A stretch of 64,000 nucleotides of DNA from Candidatus Bathyarchaeota archaeon (lineage in GTDB: Archaea > Thermoproteota > Bathyarchaeia > Bathyarchaeales > Bathycorpusculaceae). Within the stretch, counting starts at the first letter, position 1, and every line of letters begins with the position of its first letter. Below, in pieces: positions 42,830-52,859 of this stretch. The stretch covers positions 62,001 to 126,000 of the forward strand of contig JAOZID010000004.1 of assembly GCA_026014465.1 (NCBI GenBank), written 5' to 3'. Made by a program: the position numbers and the translations under genes. The notes beneath the pieces are model-generated. The model searched no databases. It saw only the letters and a list, made by a program, of their open reading frames with translations, and was not told where the DNA came from.

Positions 42830-44212
42830 ATGAGTTTGAAGGTAGCTCCCGAGCGGGTGAAACGGTTAAACGACTTTGACGTAAAAAACCGCAAGTATGT
42901 TCTGTATTGGATGCAGTCTTCACAGCGAACTGAATACAACATGGCCCTAAACTACGCCATAGAACAGGCAAATCACCTAAACAAACCTCTCGTCGTATTT
43001 TTTGGGGTAAAACCAGATTTTCCTGACGCTAATTTGCGGCATTACAGTTTCATGTTCGAAGGGCTGTACGAAGTGCAATCCCGCTTAAACCAAATGCAAA
43101 TCCGCCTCGTCGTCAAAGATTCCTCTCCTGAACTGGGTGTGGTTGAGCTTGCAACGGATGCCTGTATGGTCGTAGTAGACAAAGGCTACCTTAAACTGCT
43201 CAAACACTGGTACAGCCACGCCGCACAACACCTAAACTGCCCTTTAATTCAAATCGAAGACAACATCGTCGTCCCCGTAGAAGAAGCCTCACCAAAAGAA
43301 GAATACGCCGCCGCAACCCTTAGACCCAAAAACGAAGCAAAACAAGAAAGCTTCCTAAACATAACCCCCACGGTGAAACCCCAGCTTAGCTCTTTGAGAC
43401 TGTATTTTTCTTCTTTGGACCTAAGTGATGCCAGCGGCGTCTTGGCTGATTTGAACGTAGATGCATCCGTGGGCAAAACCGCATACTTTTCAGGCGGCAC
43501 AAGCGAGGCGCTCAAACATTTAGAATTTTTCGTTAACTACAAACTGCCCAGTTACCCTGAAGCACGAAACAACCCCACTATCGATGGTGTTTCCAATTTG
43601 AGTCCTTACCTGCATTTTGGTCAGGTTTCTCCTTTGCACGTCGCAGTGAGGGTTCTGGAGTCTGATGCGCCTGAAGGCTCCAAATCCGCGTATCTTGAAG
43701 AGTTGATTGTTCGCCGCGAATTAGCAATCAACTACATCCACTACAACCCCAACTATGACTCGCTCGAGGGACTGCCTAACTGGGCTAAAAGCACCCTGGA
43801 CGCCCACAAAGATGACCCACGCGAGTACATCTACAGCCTTGAAGAACTTGAAAACGCCAAAACCCACGACCCCTACTGGAACGCCGCCCAGAACCAAATG
43901 CGCATAACAGGAAAAATGCACGGGTACATGCGCATGTACTGGGGCAAAAAAATTTTGGAGTGGACACAAACCCCTCAAGAAGCCTTCAAAGCGGCGTTGT
44001 ACCTAAACAACAAGTACGAACTAGACGGCAGAGACCCAAACGGCTACACGGGTGTCGCATGGTGCTTTGGCAAACACGACCGCCCCTGGCGCGAACGAGC
44101 AATATTTGGCAAAGTCCGCTACATGAACGCCAACGGCCTACGCCGAAAATTCGACGCCGACAAATACGCCCAAACCATCCAAAACCTCAACCGTTCCCCC
44201 GTGGCCGTCTAA
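42830..44212 (+). CDS. phrB: Class II CPD photolyase
   Basis: A 460-residue FAD enzyme that repairs cyclobutane pyrimidine dimers using light. The N-terminal antenna domain begins VLYWMQSSQRTEYNMAL, typical of class II. The FAD-binding C-terminal half contains PYLHFGQVSPLHVA, ELIVRRELAINY and the class II hallmark YTGVAWCFGKHDRPWRERAIF. ATG 42830 has GAGGTG upstream and is preferred over TTG 42815. The gene is convergent with a DUF523-DUF1722 protein. Confidence 0.95.
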   Translation: MSLKVAPERVKRLNDFDVKNRKYVLYWMQSSQRTEYNMALNYAIEQANHLNKPLVVFFGVKPDFPDANLRHYSFMFEGLYEVQSRLNQMQIRLVVKDSSPELGVVELATDACMVVVDKGYLKLLKHWYSHAAQHLNCPLIQIEDNIVVPVEEASPKEEYAAATLRPKNEAKQESFLNITPTVKPQLSSLRLYFSSLDLSDASGVLADLNVDASVGKTAYFSGGTSEALKHLEFFVNYKLPSYPEARNNPTIDGVSNLSPYLHFGQVSPLHVAVRVLESDAPEGSKSAYLEELIVRRELAINYIHYNPNYDSLEGLPNWAKSTLDAHKDDPREYIYSLEELENAKTHDPYWNAAQNQMRITGKMHGYMRMYWGKKILEWTQTPQEAFKAALYLNNKYELDGRDPNGYTGVAWCFGKHDRPWRERAIFGKVRYMNANGLRRKFDADKYAQTIQNLNRSPVAV

Positions 44213-44219
44213 CCACCCG

Positions 44220-45197
44220 CTATTTCCAGTAGTCTTTTTCTATGTCTTGCTGGGTTGTTTGGGGTTCGGTTAGTTGTTGGGGGTAGGGTTCAAAAAACGT
44301 CTGTGCCATCAAGTAGTCTTCTTTGAATCTGATTATCCACGAACGCAGCACCTGCAGGGGCGTGCTTAACTCAAGCTTGCCCTCTTTGTACTTGTGGGTC
44401 AAATCCAAAAAGAACGCTTTTTCTTCTTTACCCAGTTTGCTGGTAAAGTATCCTGCGGCTTTTGTTAGGACGTTTTCGTTGGCTCCTCTTTGGGGCGGTT
44501 TTTGCAGGGCTCGATACAGGTGCTGTTGGTACTGCGCTGTGGTTTCTTGGAAGCTTTTGCCTTTCTGGTTTGCCACGATTCTGCCCATTTCGTGGAGTTC
44601 TTTTTGGCTGTACGCCGTAAACAGCAGCTTGTTTTTTGCTTGAAAATCCACCAAGTTCTTCACCAAACCCGACGCCTTAACTGCCCTAAAATCCGCCAAC
44701 GTATACAACTTAGTCAAAAAATGCCATTTAATACGCTCGTTCAGCAAGCGGCTCTCATCCTCCACCGCCAAATGCCCAAACCGCTCCAACACGGCGCCCC
44801 CAAAAAAGCCTGGTCCTCTTCCGATGGCAGCGGTTTTTTCGGTGCTGGGGTAGATTTTGGCGTCTTTCATGGCGCTGCTTGGCGAACGGCTCTTCAAAAT
44901 GAAACCGTCCACTTCAGGCAACGAATCCAAAAACTCTGCAGAAAACTGTTTTATCGCCCCTGTGAAATCTCGTCCCGTTGCGGGCTGTAGCAAACGCGGC
45001 TCTGAATCTTTCTTGACTATGCGCAGGGGCTCTCGCGGCACGCTTAAGCCGATTCCTACTTCGGGGCAGACAGGAATAAACTCGACGTAGTCTTTGAGTT
45101 TTTTGACGAGGTCGCTTGCTATCATCTCTGAGTTCCAGCGCACCCGCTCAAATTCTATACACTTACTAACCACCACAACAGGTCGTGCAAACTCCAC
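44220..45197 (-). CDS. DUF523-DUF1722 protein lacking one expected cysteine
   Basis: A 325-residue protein if GTG 45197 is the start (frame open from 45245). The N-terminal DUF523 part has VVVVSKCIEF and FIPVCPEVGIGLSVPREPLR, matching two of the three cysteines that hold the Fe-S cluster in DUF523 enzymes such as the thiouracil desulfidase TudS. The third usual motif, SPSCG, reads SPSSA here, so the site is altered. The C-terminal DUF1722 part (about 170-320) contains HFLTKLYTLADFRAVKASGL and LLFTAYSQKELHEMGRIVA. DUF1722 (YbgA) is a common neighbour of photolyases, and this gene ends 8 bases from one. Its function remains uncertain. Confidence 0.85.
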   Translation of the reverse strand: MEFARPVVVVSKCIEFERVRWNSEMIASDLVKKLKDYVEFIPVCPEVGIGLSVPREPLRIVKKDSEPRLLQPATGRDFTGAIKQFSAEFLDSLPEVDGFILKSRSPSSAMKDAKIYPSTEKTAAIGRGPGFFGGAVLERFGHLAVEDESRLLNERIKWHFLTKLYTLADFRAVKASGLVKNLVDFQAKNKLLFTAYSQKELHEMGRIVANQKGKSFQETTAQYQQHLYRALQKPPQRGANENVLTKAAGYFTSKLGKEEKAFFLDLTHKYKEGKLELSTPLQVLRSWIIRFKEDYLMAQTFFEPYPQQLTEPQTTQQDIEKDYWK

Positions 45198-45274
45198 AAT
45201 AACCGCCTCTAAACTTGAAACCACAACTATTACTTGGGGCATCAAACAAAAATAATTTGCCTATATTGTGGGGG

Positions 45275-46816
45275 TTAGCTGGTGTACGTGATTTTTCCGC
45301 CTATGATGGTCATTTCTACGGTGATTTCGTGGAGTTTGCTAATGGGGGTTTCTTCTGGGTTTTTGGAGAGAACGGTGAAGTCGGCGTATTTGCCTTCTTC
45401 TATGGAGCCTTTGTCTTTTTCTTCTGCGGAGGCGTAGGCTGCGTTTACGGTGTACATGCACAGCGCTTCATGCACTGTTAGCTGTTCTTCTGGGAAGAAG
45501 CGTCGTGTGGCTGCGGATTGGATGCTGAGCAGAGGGTTTAGGGGCTCCATGGGGCAGTCGCTGCCGCCGCATACCCGTATGCCCTCGTTAAACAAGGTCT
45601 TAAGCGGGTACAACCAACGCGCCCTATCCTCGCCCAGATGCTCCAACGCATCATACACCGAGAATTCTGAAGCCGCCACCAACGGCTGAACCGAAACAAC
45701 CACCCGCTGTTTTTTGAGGCGCTCAATCAAAGCCTTGTTAAGAAGCGCGGCGGGGTCTATACGGCTTCGACTCTTCTCCACAGATGCTACGGTTTCAATA
45801 GCAGTCAACGCTTTACCCACGGCTTTGTCGCCCATCGCATGCAAAACCAACTGAAAACCCCGCTTCACTATGTTCTCTGAAGCCGTGTTTAACTCATTTT
45901 GCCTAAGCAGCATCTTGCCCTTGTTGTTATCGTCTCCACAGTACGGCTTAACCAACGCTGCCGTCTTAGACGCCAAATACCCATCAGCTGCTACTTCGAC
46001 TGCGCCGATTCGCGATTCCCCTTTTTGCAGCCCCTCTATCAAAGCGGCATCCCCCAGCAGGCTCGCGGGAATTACCATGTAAACCCGTAGCGGCAGCTTG
46101 CCTGTTTCCACGAGTTTTTTGAAGATTGCTACGTCCGCGGAGGATTCAGCAAGCCAGTGAATGCTGGTTATGCCTGACTGCATGATTTTCTCACAAGCCA
46201 TCGCAGCAGAATCCACAAGCTCGTCGATGCCTGTTTCGGGAACAAGCTTCCAAACAATGTCCATCGCGCTTCCCCGTATGACCCCTGTGGGTTCGCCTGC
46301 CTCGTCTTTGTCTATGACGCCTCCCAAGGGGGCTTCGGTATCCTTGGTTATGCCTGCAAGTTGTAGGGCTTTGCTGTTTACCAGCGCGACGGGTCCTGCT
46401 TGGTGATAGAACAGTACGGGGTGGTCGGGGGCGACTTTGTCTAGGTCAGAGCGTGTGGGTAGGCGTTTTTCGATGAAACGGTTCTCACTCCAGCCTCTGC
46501 CAACTATCCACTTATCCGCCGAAGTCTTCTCTACTCTTTGGCTCAAAAGCACCTGCATACGACTAATTGACCCAACCGCGGCTAGGTCTATCCACATCAG
46601 GAACCTGCCAAAATCCGCCAAATGAATATGTGTATCGATGAAGCCGGGCATGACGGTGCGCCAATCTAAATAGAGAATTTCGGTGTCCTTGCCGATAAGC
46701 AAGCTGATTTCGTCGGTGCTGCCAACCTTGATTACTCTGCCGCCTTTGACTGCAACCGCCTCCACGCAAGGCTTACCTTTGCTCATAGTCAAGATTTTCC
46801 CGTCTAAAAGAGCCAA
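45275..46816 (-). CDS. Amidohydrolase family 3 protein
   Basis: A 513-residue metal-dependent hydrolase of the YtcJ-like group. The N-terminal sandwich holds MALLDGKILTMSKG and VMPGFIDTHIHLADF, with the metal-binding HxH (His63, His65). A later histidine lies in LVLHAMGDKAVGKAL. The acidic metal ligand lies in GGSDCPMEPLNPLLSIQSA. The C-terminal part has SIEEGKYADFTVL. Substrates in this group include amides, formamides and cyclic compounds. None can be specified here. TTG 46816 is the start. Confidence 0.9.
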   Translation of the reverse strand: MALLDGKILTMSKGKPCVEAVAVKGGRVIKVGSTDEISLLIGKDTEILYLDWRTVMPGFIDTHIHLADFGRFLMWIDLAAVGSISRMQVLLSQRVEKTSADKWIVGRGWSENRFIEKRLPTRSDLDKVAPDHPVLFYHQAGPVALVNSKALQLAGITKDTEAPLGGVIDKDEAGEPTGVIRGSAMDIVWKLVPETGIDELVDSAAMACEKIMQSGITSIHWLAESSADVAIFKKLVETGKLPLRVYMVIPASLLGDAALIEGLQKGESRIGAVEVAADGYLASKTAALVKPYCGDDNNKGKMLLRQNELNTASENIVKRGFQLVLHAMGDKAVGKALTAIETVASVEKSRSRIDPAALLNKALIERLKKQRVVVSVQPLVAASEFSVYDALEHLGEDRARWLYPLKTLFNEGIRVCGGSDCPMEPLNPLLSIQSAATRRFFPEEQLTVHEALCMYTVNAAYASAEEKDKGSIEEGKYADFTVLSKNPEETPISKLHEITVEMTIIGGKITYTS

Positions 46817-47059
46817 ATCAGCCGACGTTCAAGAACACCCTCATCTTCTGTGTGTACATTCAGAGTTTGATAAAAAGGGCTACTAAGGCTTCTCTAAAAA
46901 AGATTCTGCTCAACCCCCTGTAACATGCCCGCCCCCAAGCCCAAAAACAGTGCCGTTGCGGTTTTTCTGGCTGGTTTTTGTTGCTGGTTGATTTGCACAA
47001 CACATAATAGCGCGGTCAAACATCAAAAACGTCTAATTAAGCTTTGTTGGGGAACAGTT

Positions 47060-48508
47060 GTGAAAGCTCGTGTAACCCTTGTTAATCCTCCTTACCCGAG
47101 TGGGGCGCCGCAGTCGCTTTTTCTTCCGTTGGGTTTGGGTTATTTGGTTGCGGTGTTAGAAGAGAGCCGTTATGACGTTACGGTTTTGGATTGCCAAGTT
47201 AACCCGCCTTCGCAGCAGCAGCTTGAAACCCAGCTTGCACAAAGCAACGCCGACATCGTAGGCGTAACCACCTCCACCCTTACCTACTGGCCCGCCGTAC
47301 ATGTTGCACAAACTGCCAAGAAAGTTCTGCCCAACGCCTTAACCGTTCTGGGTGGACCTCACGTTACTGCTCTGCCCGAGCAAACCCTAAACGAAGCCCC
47401 CGACGTTGATGTCATTGTCCGCGGGGAAGGCGAAAAAACAATGCTGGACTTAGCAGCTTTCGCATCCAACGGTGGTGCAAGTGGCTTGGCAGCGATTGAC
47501 GGGATAACGTTTAGAGGCAACGGGCAAATCCAGCATACCCGTGACCGCGCGTTCATCCAAGACCTCGATGAGTTGCCGCATCCCGCCTACAAGTTCTTCC
47601 CGCTGGAGCGCTACAGCATTGCAGGAACCAACTACCTCCCGATTATAACCAGCCGCGGATGCCCCTTCCAATGCACGTTTTGCCTAGCCAGTAAAATGTG
47701 CGGAACCGCCTTTAGAACCCGCAGCCCCCAAAAAGTCGTCGACGAACTCGAATGGCTCCGAGACACCCACCACGCCGACGTCTTCGCCTTCTACGACGAC
47801 ACCTTCACCATAGACAAAAAACGCGCCACCGCTATATGCGACGAAATGAAAACCCGCGGATTTGATTTGCCTTGGGACTGCCGAACCCGCGTAGACCAAA
47901 TCAACCGCGATATTCTCGTTAAACTGCGTGACGCCAACTGCAAGCTCATCCATTTTGGCATAGAATCGGGTAGCCAAAAAATGCTTAGCGCCATGAAAAA
48001 AGGCACCACCGTTGAGAAGAACGCGTGGGCAATCAAACTAACCAAGGACGTGGGCATATCTGTTGCTGTTAGCGTCGTTGTTGGGTACCCCGGCGAAACT
48101 CCCGAGTTGCTCCAGAAAACCTTTGATTTCATCTACGCAACCAAACCCGACTTCGTGTACGTTTGCCAAGCCATACCCTATCCTGGAACGGAACTGCTTG
48201 ATATACTCCATGACTTGGGCTGGGAAGTCTCCACAGACTGGAACCAGTTCGACGAACAATCCCCCGTCTTCAACAATCCACTAATCACCCCCGAAAAAAT
48301 CGATGAAATGCGCGGCGCCTTCTACGACAGATTCCTCTCCCCAGCGTACTTCCTTAGCAAAGCAACCAAACGCGACTTCTACAGCAAAATCATGGCAAGA
48401 ACCGCGTTTAACCACCTGCTATGGCGCATGAAAATCCCAAAGCTCCTAGGAGCAGGCAGAAAAATCCGCAAACAAGAAACCCCCCCAACAGAAGCAGAAA
48501 AAACCTAA
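47060..48508 (+). CDS. B12-binding radical SAM protein
   Basis: A 482-residue enzyme from GTG 47060. The N-terminal cobalamin-binding Rossmann domain (residues 1-150) contains VTLVNPPYPSG, FLPLGLGYLVAVLEE, GVTTSTLTYWP and VLGGPHVTALPEQTL. The radical SAM motif is CPFQCTFC (Cys201, Cys205, Cys208), followed by DDTFTIDKKRA and FGIESGSQKMLSAMKKG. Such BchE-like proteins carry out methylations or rearrangements on lipids, cofactors or antibiotics. The frame extends upstream to 46925 with a non-matching N-terminus. The reaction is unknown. Its stop overlaps the stop of the convergent glycosyltransferase gene. Confidence 0.9.
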   Translation: MKARVTLVNPPYPSGAPQSLFLPLGLGYLVAVLEESRYDVTVLDCQVNPPSQQQLETQLAQSNADIVGVTTSTLTYWPAVHVAQTAKKVLPNALTVLGGPHVTALPEQTLNEAPDVDVIVRGEGEKTMLDLAAFASNGGASGLAAIDGITFRGNGQIQHTRDRAFIQDLDELPHPAYKFFPLERYSIAGTNYLPIITSRGCPFQCTFCLASKMCGTAFRTRSPQKVVDELEWLRDTHHADVFAFYDDTFTIDKKRATAICDEMKTRGFDLPWDCRTRVDQINRDILVKLRDANCKLIHFGIESGSQKMLSAMKKGTTVEKNAWAIKLTKDVGISVAVSVVVGYPGETPELLQKTFDFIYATKPDFVYVCQAIPYPGTELLDILHDLGWEVSTDWNQFDEQSPVFNNPLITPEKIDEMRGAFYDRFLSPAYFLSKATKRDFYSKIMARTAFNHLLWRMKIPKLLGAGRKIRKQETPPTEAEKT

Positions 48509-49704
48509 ACCATGCCCTGAGCTTCACGGTAAACCTGTAGCATCTTTTGCGCGCAAACAGTCCATGTCAACTCTTTTTCTACAAACCGCCGCCCCATAGC
48601 CCCCATCTTTTCTCGTAGCGCCGTGTCTGAAAGCAGCTTTGAAACCGCCTCTGCCAATGCCTCGCTGTCCGCCGCCTCAACTAACAGTCCCGTCTCGTTA
48701 TTGCGTACTGCCTCCGCTATGCCACTCACGTTAAACGCCACCACAGGCTTGCCCGACGCTTGCGCCTCCAGCAACGCAATACCTTGCCCCTCCTGAATCG
48801 AAGGCAAAACAAACACGTCCGCCCCCCGATAAACCCCCGCCAACTCCTCCTCGCTAACATCGCCCAAGAAAGCAAAGTTTTCCTCTAACCCAAGCTTTTG
48901 TACCTGCATGTTTAGGCTGCTTTTGAGTGGTCCGTCGCCTGCTATTGCGAACAGTACCGTTTTGTGTTCTTTGACGATTTGCTGGGCGGCTTGAATTAGG
49001 TAGGTTAAGCCTTTGCGGGGTATGAGCCTGCCAACAAACAAAACGGTGGGTCTGCCTTTGTTGGTTTTGTAGCTACACAGCGTTTTAGACAGTGCGCCGT
49101 TGGGGTTGAATCGTTTGGGGTCTACGCCGTTGGGGACAAGCCGAATCTTTTCTGGGTTTACGCCGTAGTGTTCTACGATTTTTTGTTTGGAGTAGTTGCT
49201 TATGGTGACAATTAGGGTGGCGTTTTGGGCGGATTCTTTTTCGTTTTGTCCTAAACGGTGCATGAAAAAATTCGCGACGTTTCCCCGAGCAGACATGTTG
49301 CCTCTGCGTTTAGCTTGGATGTACTCGTCTGCCAAAACCCCGTGAACCGTATGCACAACCGCCTTGCGCAAACCGCGCTTGTTGAGGGCACGTTGGAAGC
49401 CGTATCCGCTGACTGCGTGAACTTCGTAAACATCCGCGTCTATGCTCTTTGCCATCTTAGCAAGGGTGCGGTTAAAGGTGTAGTTGTCTAAGGGAAAGTT
49501 TTTGTCGGTGCTGTTGCAGGGGATGATGGTTGCACCTTCGACAGTTGTGGTTTGGTGGAAGCCTGCTTTGGTTGCGCTGTAAACTTTTACGTCTACTTCT
49601 GATGCTGCGAGGTGTTTGGCGGTTTCGAGTATGCGGCGTTCGACTCCTCCAAGGTAGAGATGAGGCGGTTGAGTATTAAACACGGCGAGGCTTAGTTTTG
49701 TCAT
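48505..49704 (-). CDS. Glycosyltransferase family 4
   Basis: A 399-residue GT-B enzyme from ATG 49704; the frame opens at 49722. It has LSLAVFNTQPPHLYLGGVERR, VHTVHGVLADEY, LVPNGVDPKRFNP, TVLFVGRLIPRKGL and the donor region FVLPSIQEGQGIALLEAQASG. It should act on a cytoplasmic lipid-linked glycan. The gene is isolated on the minus strand, outside the main sugar locus and convergent with the radical SAM gene. Its stop codon overlaps that of the neighbour. Confidence 0.9.
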   Translation of the reverse strand: MTKLSLAVFNTQPPHLYLGGVERRILETAKHLAASEVDVKVYSATKAGFHQTTTVEGATIIPCNSTDKNFPLDNYTFNRTLAKMAKSIDADVYEVHAVSGYGFQRALNKRGLRKAVVHTVHGVLADEYIQAKRRGNMSARGNVANFFMHRLGQNEKESAQNATLIVTISNYSKQKIVEHYGVNPEKIRLVPNGVDPKRFNPNGALSKTLCSYKTNKGRPTVLFVGRLIPRKGLTYLIQAAQQIVKEHKTVLFAIAGDGPLKSSLNMQVQKLGLEENFAFLGDVSEEELAGVYRGADVFVLPSIQEGQGIALLEAQASGKPVVAFNVSGIAEAVRNNETGLLVEAADSEALAEAVSKLLSDTALREKMGAMGRRFVEKELTWTVCAQKMLQVYREAQGMV

Positions 49705-49799
49705 GGAGAAATCGGCTTCCACTTTTCCTAAGGACTTGTCTTTGCAGGTTGTATAAAACTCTTCTTAGAACCCCACAACGCCCTTGGACTCTGAAAATT

Positions 49800-52670
49800 T
49801 TATTCTTTTCCGCTTTTCACGTAGATGTAGCCTGCTATTAAAATTACTGCAACCAACAGAACAATGACGGCGAGGTAGATGTAGATTAGTGGTACCCCTG
49901 CGAAGGTAAGCTTGTCAAATGGTATGGGTGTGGCGCCTGAGGGGGTTGGTGATGTCTGGGGTGGGGGTTCTTGGGTGGTGTCTGGGGTTGTGGCGGGGTT
50001 TACCTGTATGTTTACCATTTGGCTTACGGCGGATGCGTAGTAACTGTTTTCTGTGGGCCATTCTGCGGCTAGTATCCAGTTGCCTGTAATTGATGGTCTA
50101 AGAGTGAAGTTGAACATGCCTTCTGCTGAGGTTTTCACTTGCACTGTTTGCAGGGAACCGTCGGGTTTAACTGCCGTCACGGTGATTGACGCGTTGACTA
50201 TGTTTGGGCTAAGTTGTCCTTGACCTGTAATTTCTTGGTTGACTATTACTTCGGCTTGATGCATGTTTAGGGTGATGCTGCTGTTGAGTGCGGGGTAATC
50301 CGCAAGACAGTAAACGTTCCAGTCGTTACTTCCCACGTACAATCTGCCCTCGTAGATGCTTGGAGCCGACCAACTATTCGATGCGGGGGCAAAGAAACCC
50401 ATTTTCTCGCCGTCAGTAGCGTTAAGAACCCAAACAGAACGCTGGTCAGTAACAACGTAGATTTTGTTGTCCGCAAACGAAGGCGAAACATACAATTCAT
50501 CACCTGTAAACTTGCTCCATATAATATCTCCTGAGGTCGCGTTGGCGCAGACAATTGAGAACTTGTCCACCAAGTACACGTTGCCGTCCTCGTAGATGGG
50601 GGTGCAGACTATGAATTCTCCTGCCTGTTCGTCGCGGAATGTCCATATGGTTTCTGCTGTGGTTGCGTTTATTGCGTAGTACTCCATGGTGTTGGATGCT
50701 GCAAAAACTATGCCGTCTGCAACTGTGGGCGAAGCATGCATGTCCGTGCCGCCTCCTAACGTGGGCTGATAGGGGATGTATTTTTTCCAGATTACTTCGC
50801 CGTCTTGCGCGTTTAGCTTGTAGAGGGCGCCCGCGAAGGGTTCTTGTGCTATGACGTAGACTGCGCCGTCGTAAACTGCAGGCGACGACGTTATGTGCCC
50901 TAAGGTTTGGTACGTCCAAATTACCGAGCCGTTATACGAGTTCAAACAGTAAGTCTTGTTATCCAAAGCGCCCACGTAAACCCTGCCGTTGACAACAGCA
51001 GGTGAAGACCGCAAAATCACTGCGGCATTAAAATTCGCTGGCTGATTTCCCCCCGCGTAGGTTTCCCAGATTTTCTCGCCATCATCTGCGTTTAAGCAGT
51101 ACACCCAGCCGTCATCCGTGCCAGTGTAGACCCTGCCGTTGACAACAGCAACCGTTGAAGCAACGCGTTCTTGAGTAGCAAACTTCCAAACCAAAACCCC
51201 CGTACGCGCATCTACACAGTAAATGTTCTTGTCTTGAGAACCAAAATAGGCACGTTCCTCAGAAATAGTCGGAGACGAAACAACCGCGCCTTCCGTGGTG
51301 TACTTCCACCGCAGATTCAAATCCGTCGGACCAGCCTGCCCAACGCCCGTGTGAGCCGCATCATGACGCCACATACTCCAATCCCTTGTTCCCATAGCCC
51401 AAACCTGACCAACTGTGTCATACTCTGCCCCTGATATGGTGTCTACAGCGGTGGTTACGTTGCTTGGGATGATGTATAGGTTGCCGTAGGCGATGGCGAC
51501 GGATTCACGGGGCGCAAACGATTCGATTTGCAGTTTCCAGATTACTGCTCCTGTGTATGCGTCTAAGCACGCGAATTCTGAGGCGCCGACTTTGTCTCCA
51601 TATGTCATGGATTGGCTGGTGGTGGCGTAGACTTTGCCGTCGGCTATGGTGGGTTTTCCTGGGAACGTGTTGGCTCCTGGTCCTGTGTATTTCCAGATTA
51701 AATCGCCTGTTTCGGCGTTGAGTGCGTATAGGTTGCCGTCCATGTTTAGGCTGTAGACCATGTCGTAGGCTGCGGCTACACCTGTGCAGAAGTAGCCTTC
51801 TTCGGTTTCTGGGTTGTAGGTCCATTCTATGTCGCCGTTTTCTGCGTTGAAAGCGTAGAAGCTGTTGTCGTGGGCGCCGCCGCGGTAGAATTTGCCTTCG
51901 TAGTAGGCTCCTGAGAAGAGCATGGCGGCTTTGGTGTTAGTGTCCCAGAGGACATCGCCTGTTTTGGCGTCTAATGCGACTTGGTGGGCTTCAAAGGAGC
52001 CTGGGAAGACTTTTCCGTCGCCGTACTGGATGCCTGAGCCGTCTTTGCCGCTGCCCGAAACATATGTTGCCCACTCCATAGTCGGAGGCTTTGTGGGGTT
52101 AGAGAAGTTCCAGCCTTGAATATACGAGTCAACCTTGATGTAGAACATTTGCTCTTCGGGACTGTACACGTTAGAGGTGAACAGGGGCGCAGAAGTCGCC
52201 GAGAAATCACTGCTTGTCCACACAATATTGCCAGTTTCAGTTTCAAGGCAGCTGCTTCCAACCACCATGTACGTCTCATCTATCTTGTAAACTGCAGGCC
52301 ACGGACCAGGCGCAGGAACATCAGTACTCCAAACCAAGTCGCCTTTTTCTCCGTCCAGAGCGTAGACGGTGGTGTGGCTGCACACAAAGATTTTGCCGTT
52401 AAACGCGCTGATGTAGCTTTGGATGCCCGTTATGTTAGTTTTCCACAGGATGTCGGGGGCTTCGGGTGCGGGTCCAGTTGAGTAACGGCTAAACGCTGAG
52501 TCCCCTGCCATTTGGGGCCACTCATACTGCAGCAAGTTGCCATAGCCCTCATCAGCGTTTGTTGATGCATAATTTGCGCCTTGCGCTACATTTGAAAACA
52601 AGGCTACATCTGAGATAATCACTAAAAGAGCCAATATGGCTGCTGCCCGTAGTGCCTTTGCAGTTTTCAT
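49800..52670 (-). CDS. PQQ-type beta-propeller surface protein
   Basis: A 956-residue secreted, anchored protein. A signal peptide is present (AAILALLVIISDVALFS, residues 9-26). Residues 40-800 form two propeller-like arrays of PQQ/BamB-type repeats, each with a core such as VYALDGEKGDLVWSTD or CLNADDGEKIWETYAG and a Trp-docking ending. An Ig-like domain (about 810-895), a Pro/Thr-rich linker and a C-terminal helix (YIYLAVIVLLVAVILIAGYIY) followed by KSGKE complete the protein. The repeats match a fold and not necessarily PQQ binding. It is likely to be a surface binding or scaffolding protein. ATG 52670 is the start. Confidence 0.88.
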   Translation of the reverse strand: MKTAKALRAAAILALLVIISDVALFSNVAQGANYASTNADEGYGNLLQYEWPQMAGDSAFSRYSTGPAPEAPDILWKTNITGIQSYISAFNGKIFVCSHTTVYALDGEKGDLVWSTDVPAPGPWPAVYKIDETYMVVGSSCLETETGNIVWTSSDFSATSAPLFTSNVYSPEEQMFYIKVDSYIQGWNFSNPTKPPTMEWATYVSGSGKDGSGIQYGDGKVFPGSFEAHQVALDAKTGDVLWDTNTKAAMLFSGAYYEGKFYRGGAHDNSFYAFNAENGDIEWTYNPETEEGYFCTGVAAAYDMVYSLNMDGNLYALNAETGDLIWKYTGPGANTFPGKPTIADGKVYATTSQSMTYGDKVGASEFACLDAYTGAVIWKLQIESFAPRESVAIAYGNLYIIPSNVTTAVDTISGAEYDTVGQVWAMGTRDWSMWRHDAAHTGVGQAGPTDLNLRWKYTTEGAVVSSPTISEERAYFGSQDKNIYCVDARTGVLVWKFATQERVASTVAVVNGRVYTGTDDGWVYCLNADDGEKIWETYAGGNQPANFNAAVILRSSPAVVNGRVYVGALDNKTYCLNSYNGSVIWTYQTLGHITSSPAVYDGAVYVIAQEPFAGALYKLNAQDGEVIWKKYIPYQPTLGGGTDMHASPTVADGIVFAASNTMEYYAINATTAETIWTFRDEQAGEFIVCTPIYEDGNVYLVDKFSIVCANATSGDIIWSKFTGDELYVSPSFADNKIYVVTDQRSVWVLNATDGEKMGFFAPASNSWSAPSIYEGRLYVGSNDWNVYCLADYPALNSSITLNMHQAEVIVNQEITGQGQLSPNIVNASITVTAVKPDGSLQTVQVKTSAEGMFNFTLRPSITGNWILAAEWPTENSYYASAVSQMVNIQVNPATTPDTTQEPPPQTSPTPSGATPIPFDKLTFAGVPLIYIYLAVIVLLVAVILIAGYIYVKSGKE

Positions 52671-52749
52671 TTCTTCGCCTCGAAGAACCCCTTAAGCAGA
52701 TAAACCGTCTGCCCAGTCCCTCACTACATGTTGAGTAAACAAGGGTTTC

Positions 52750-52758
52750 ACTATAAAC
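52750..52758 (-). promoter_or_regulatory. TATA box of the PQQ-propeller gene
   Basis: On the minus strand AAAGG is followed by TTTATAGTG, a BRE plus TATA match about 80 bases upstream of ATG 52670. Confidence 0.5.
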
Positions 52759-52859
52759 CTTTTCCTAAAACCCCAAAACCCGCCTTTTCCAGCAGTTTTT
52801 GTTATCCCTTGTTTTGCGCATAATCTTTTTTAGGCTGGCTCTTCTAAGGTAGAAATTAC

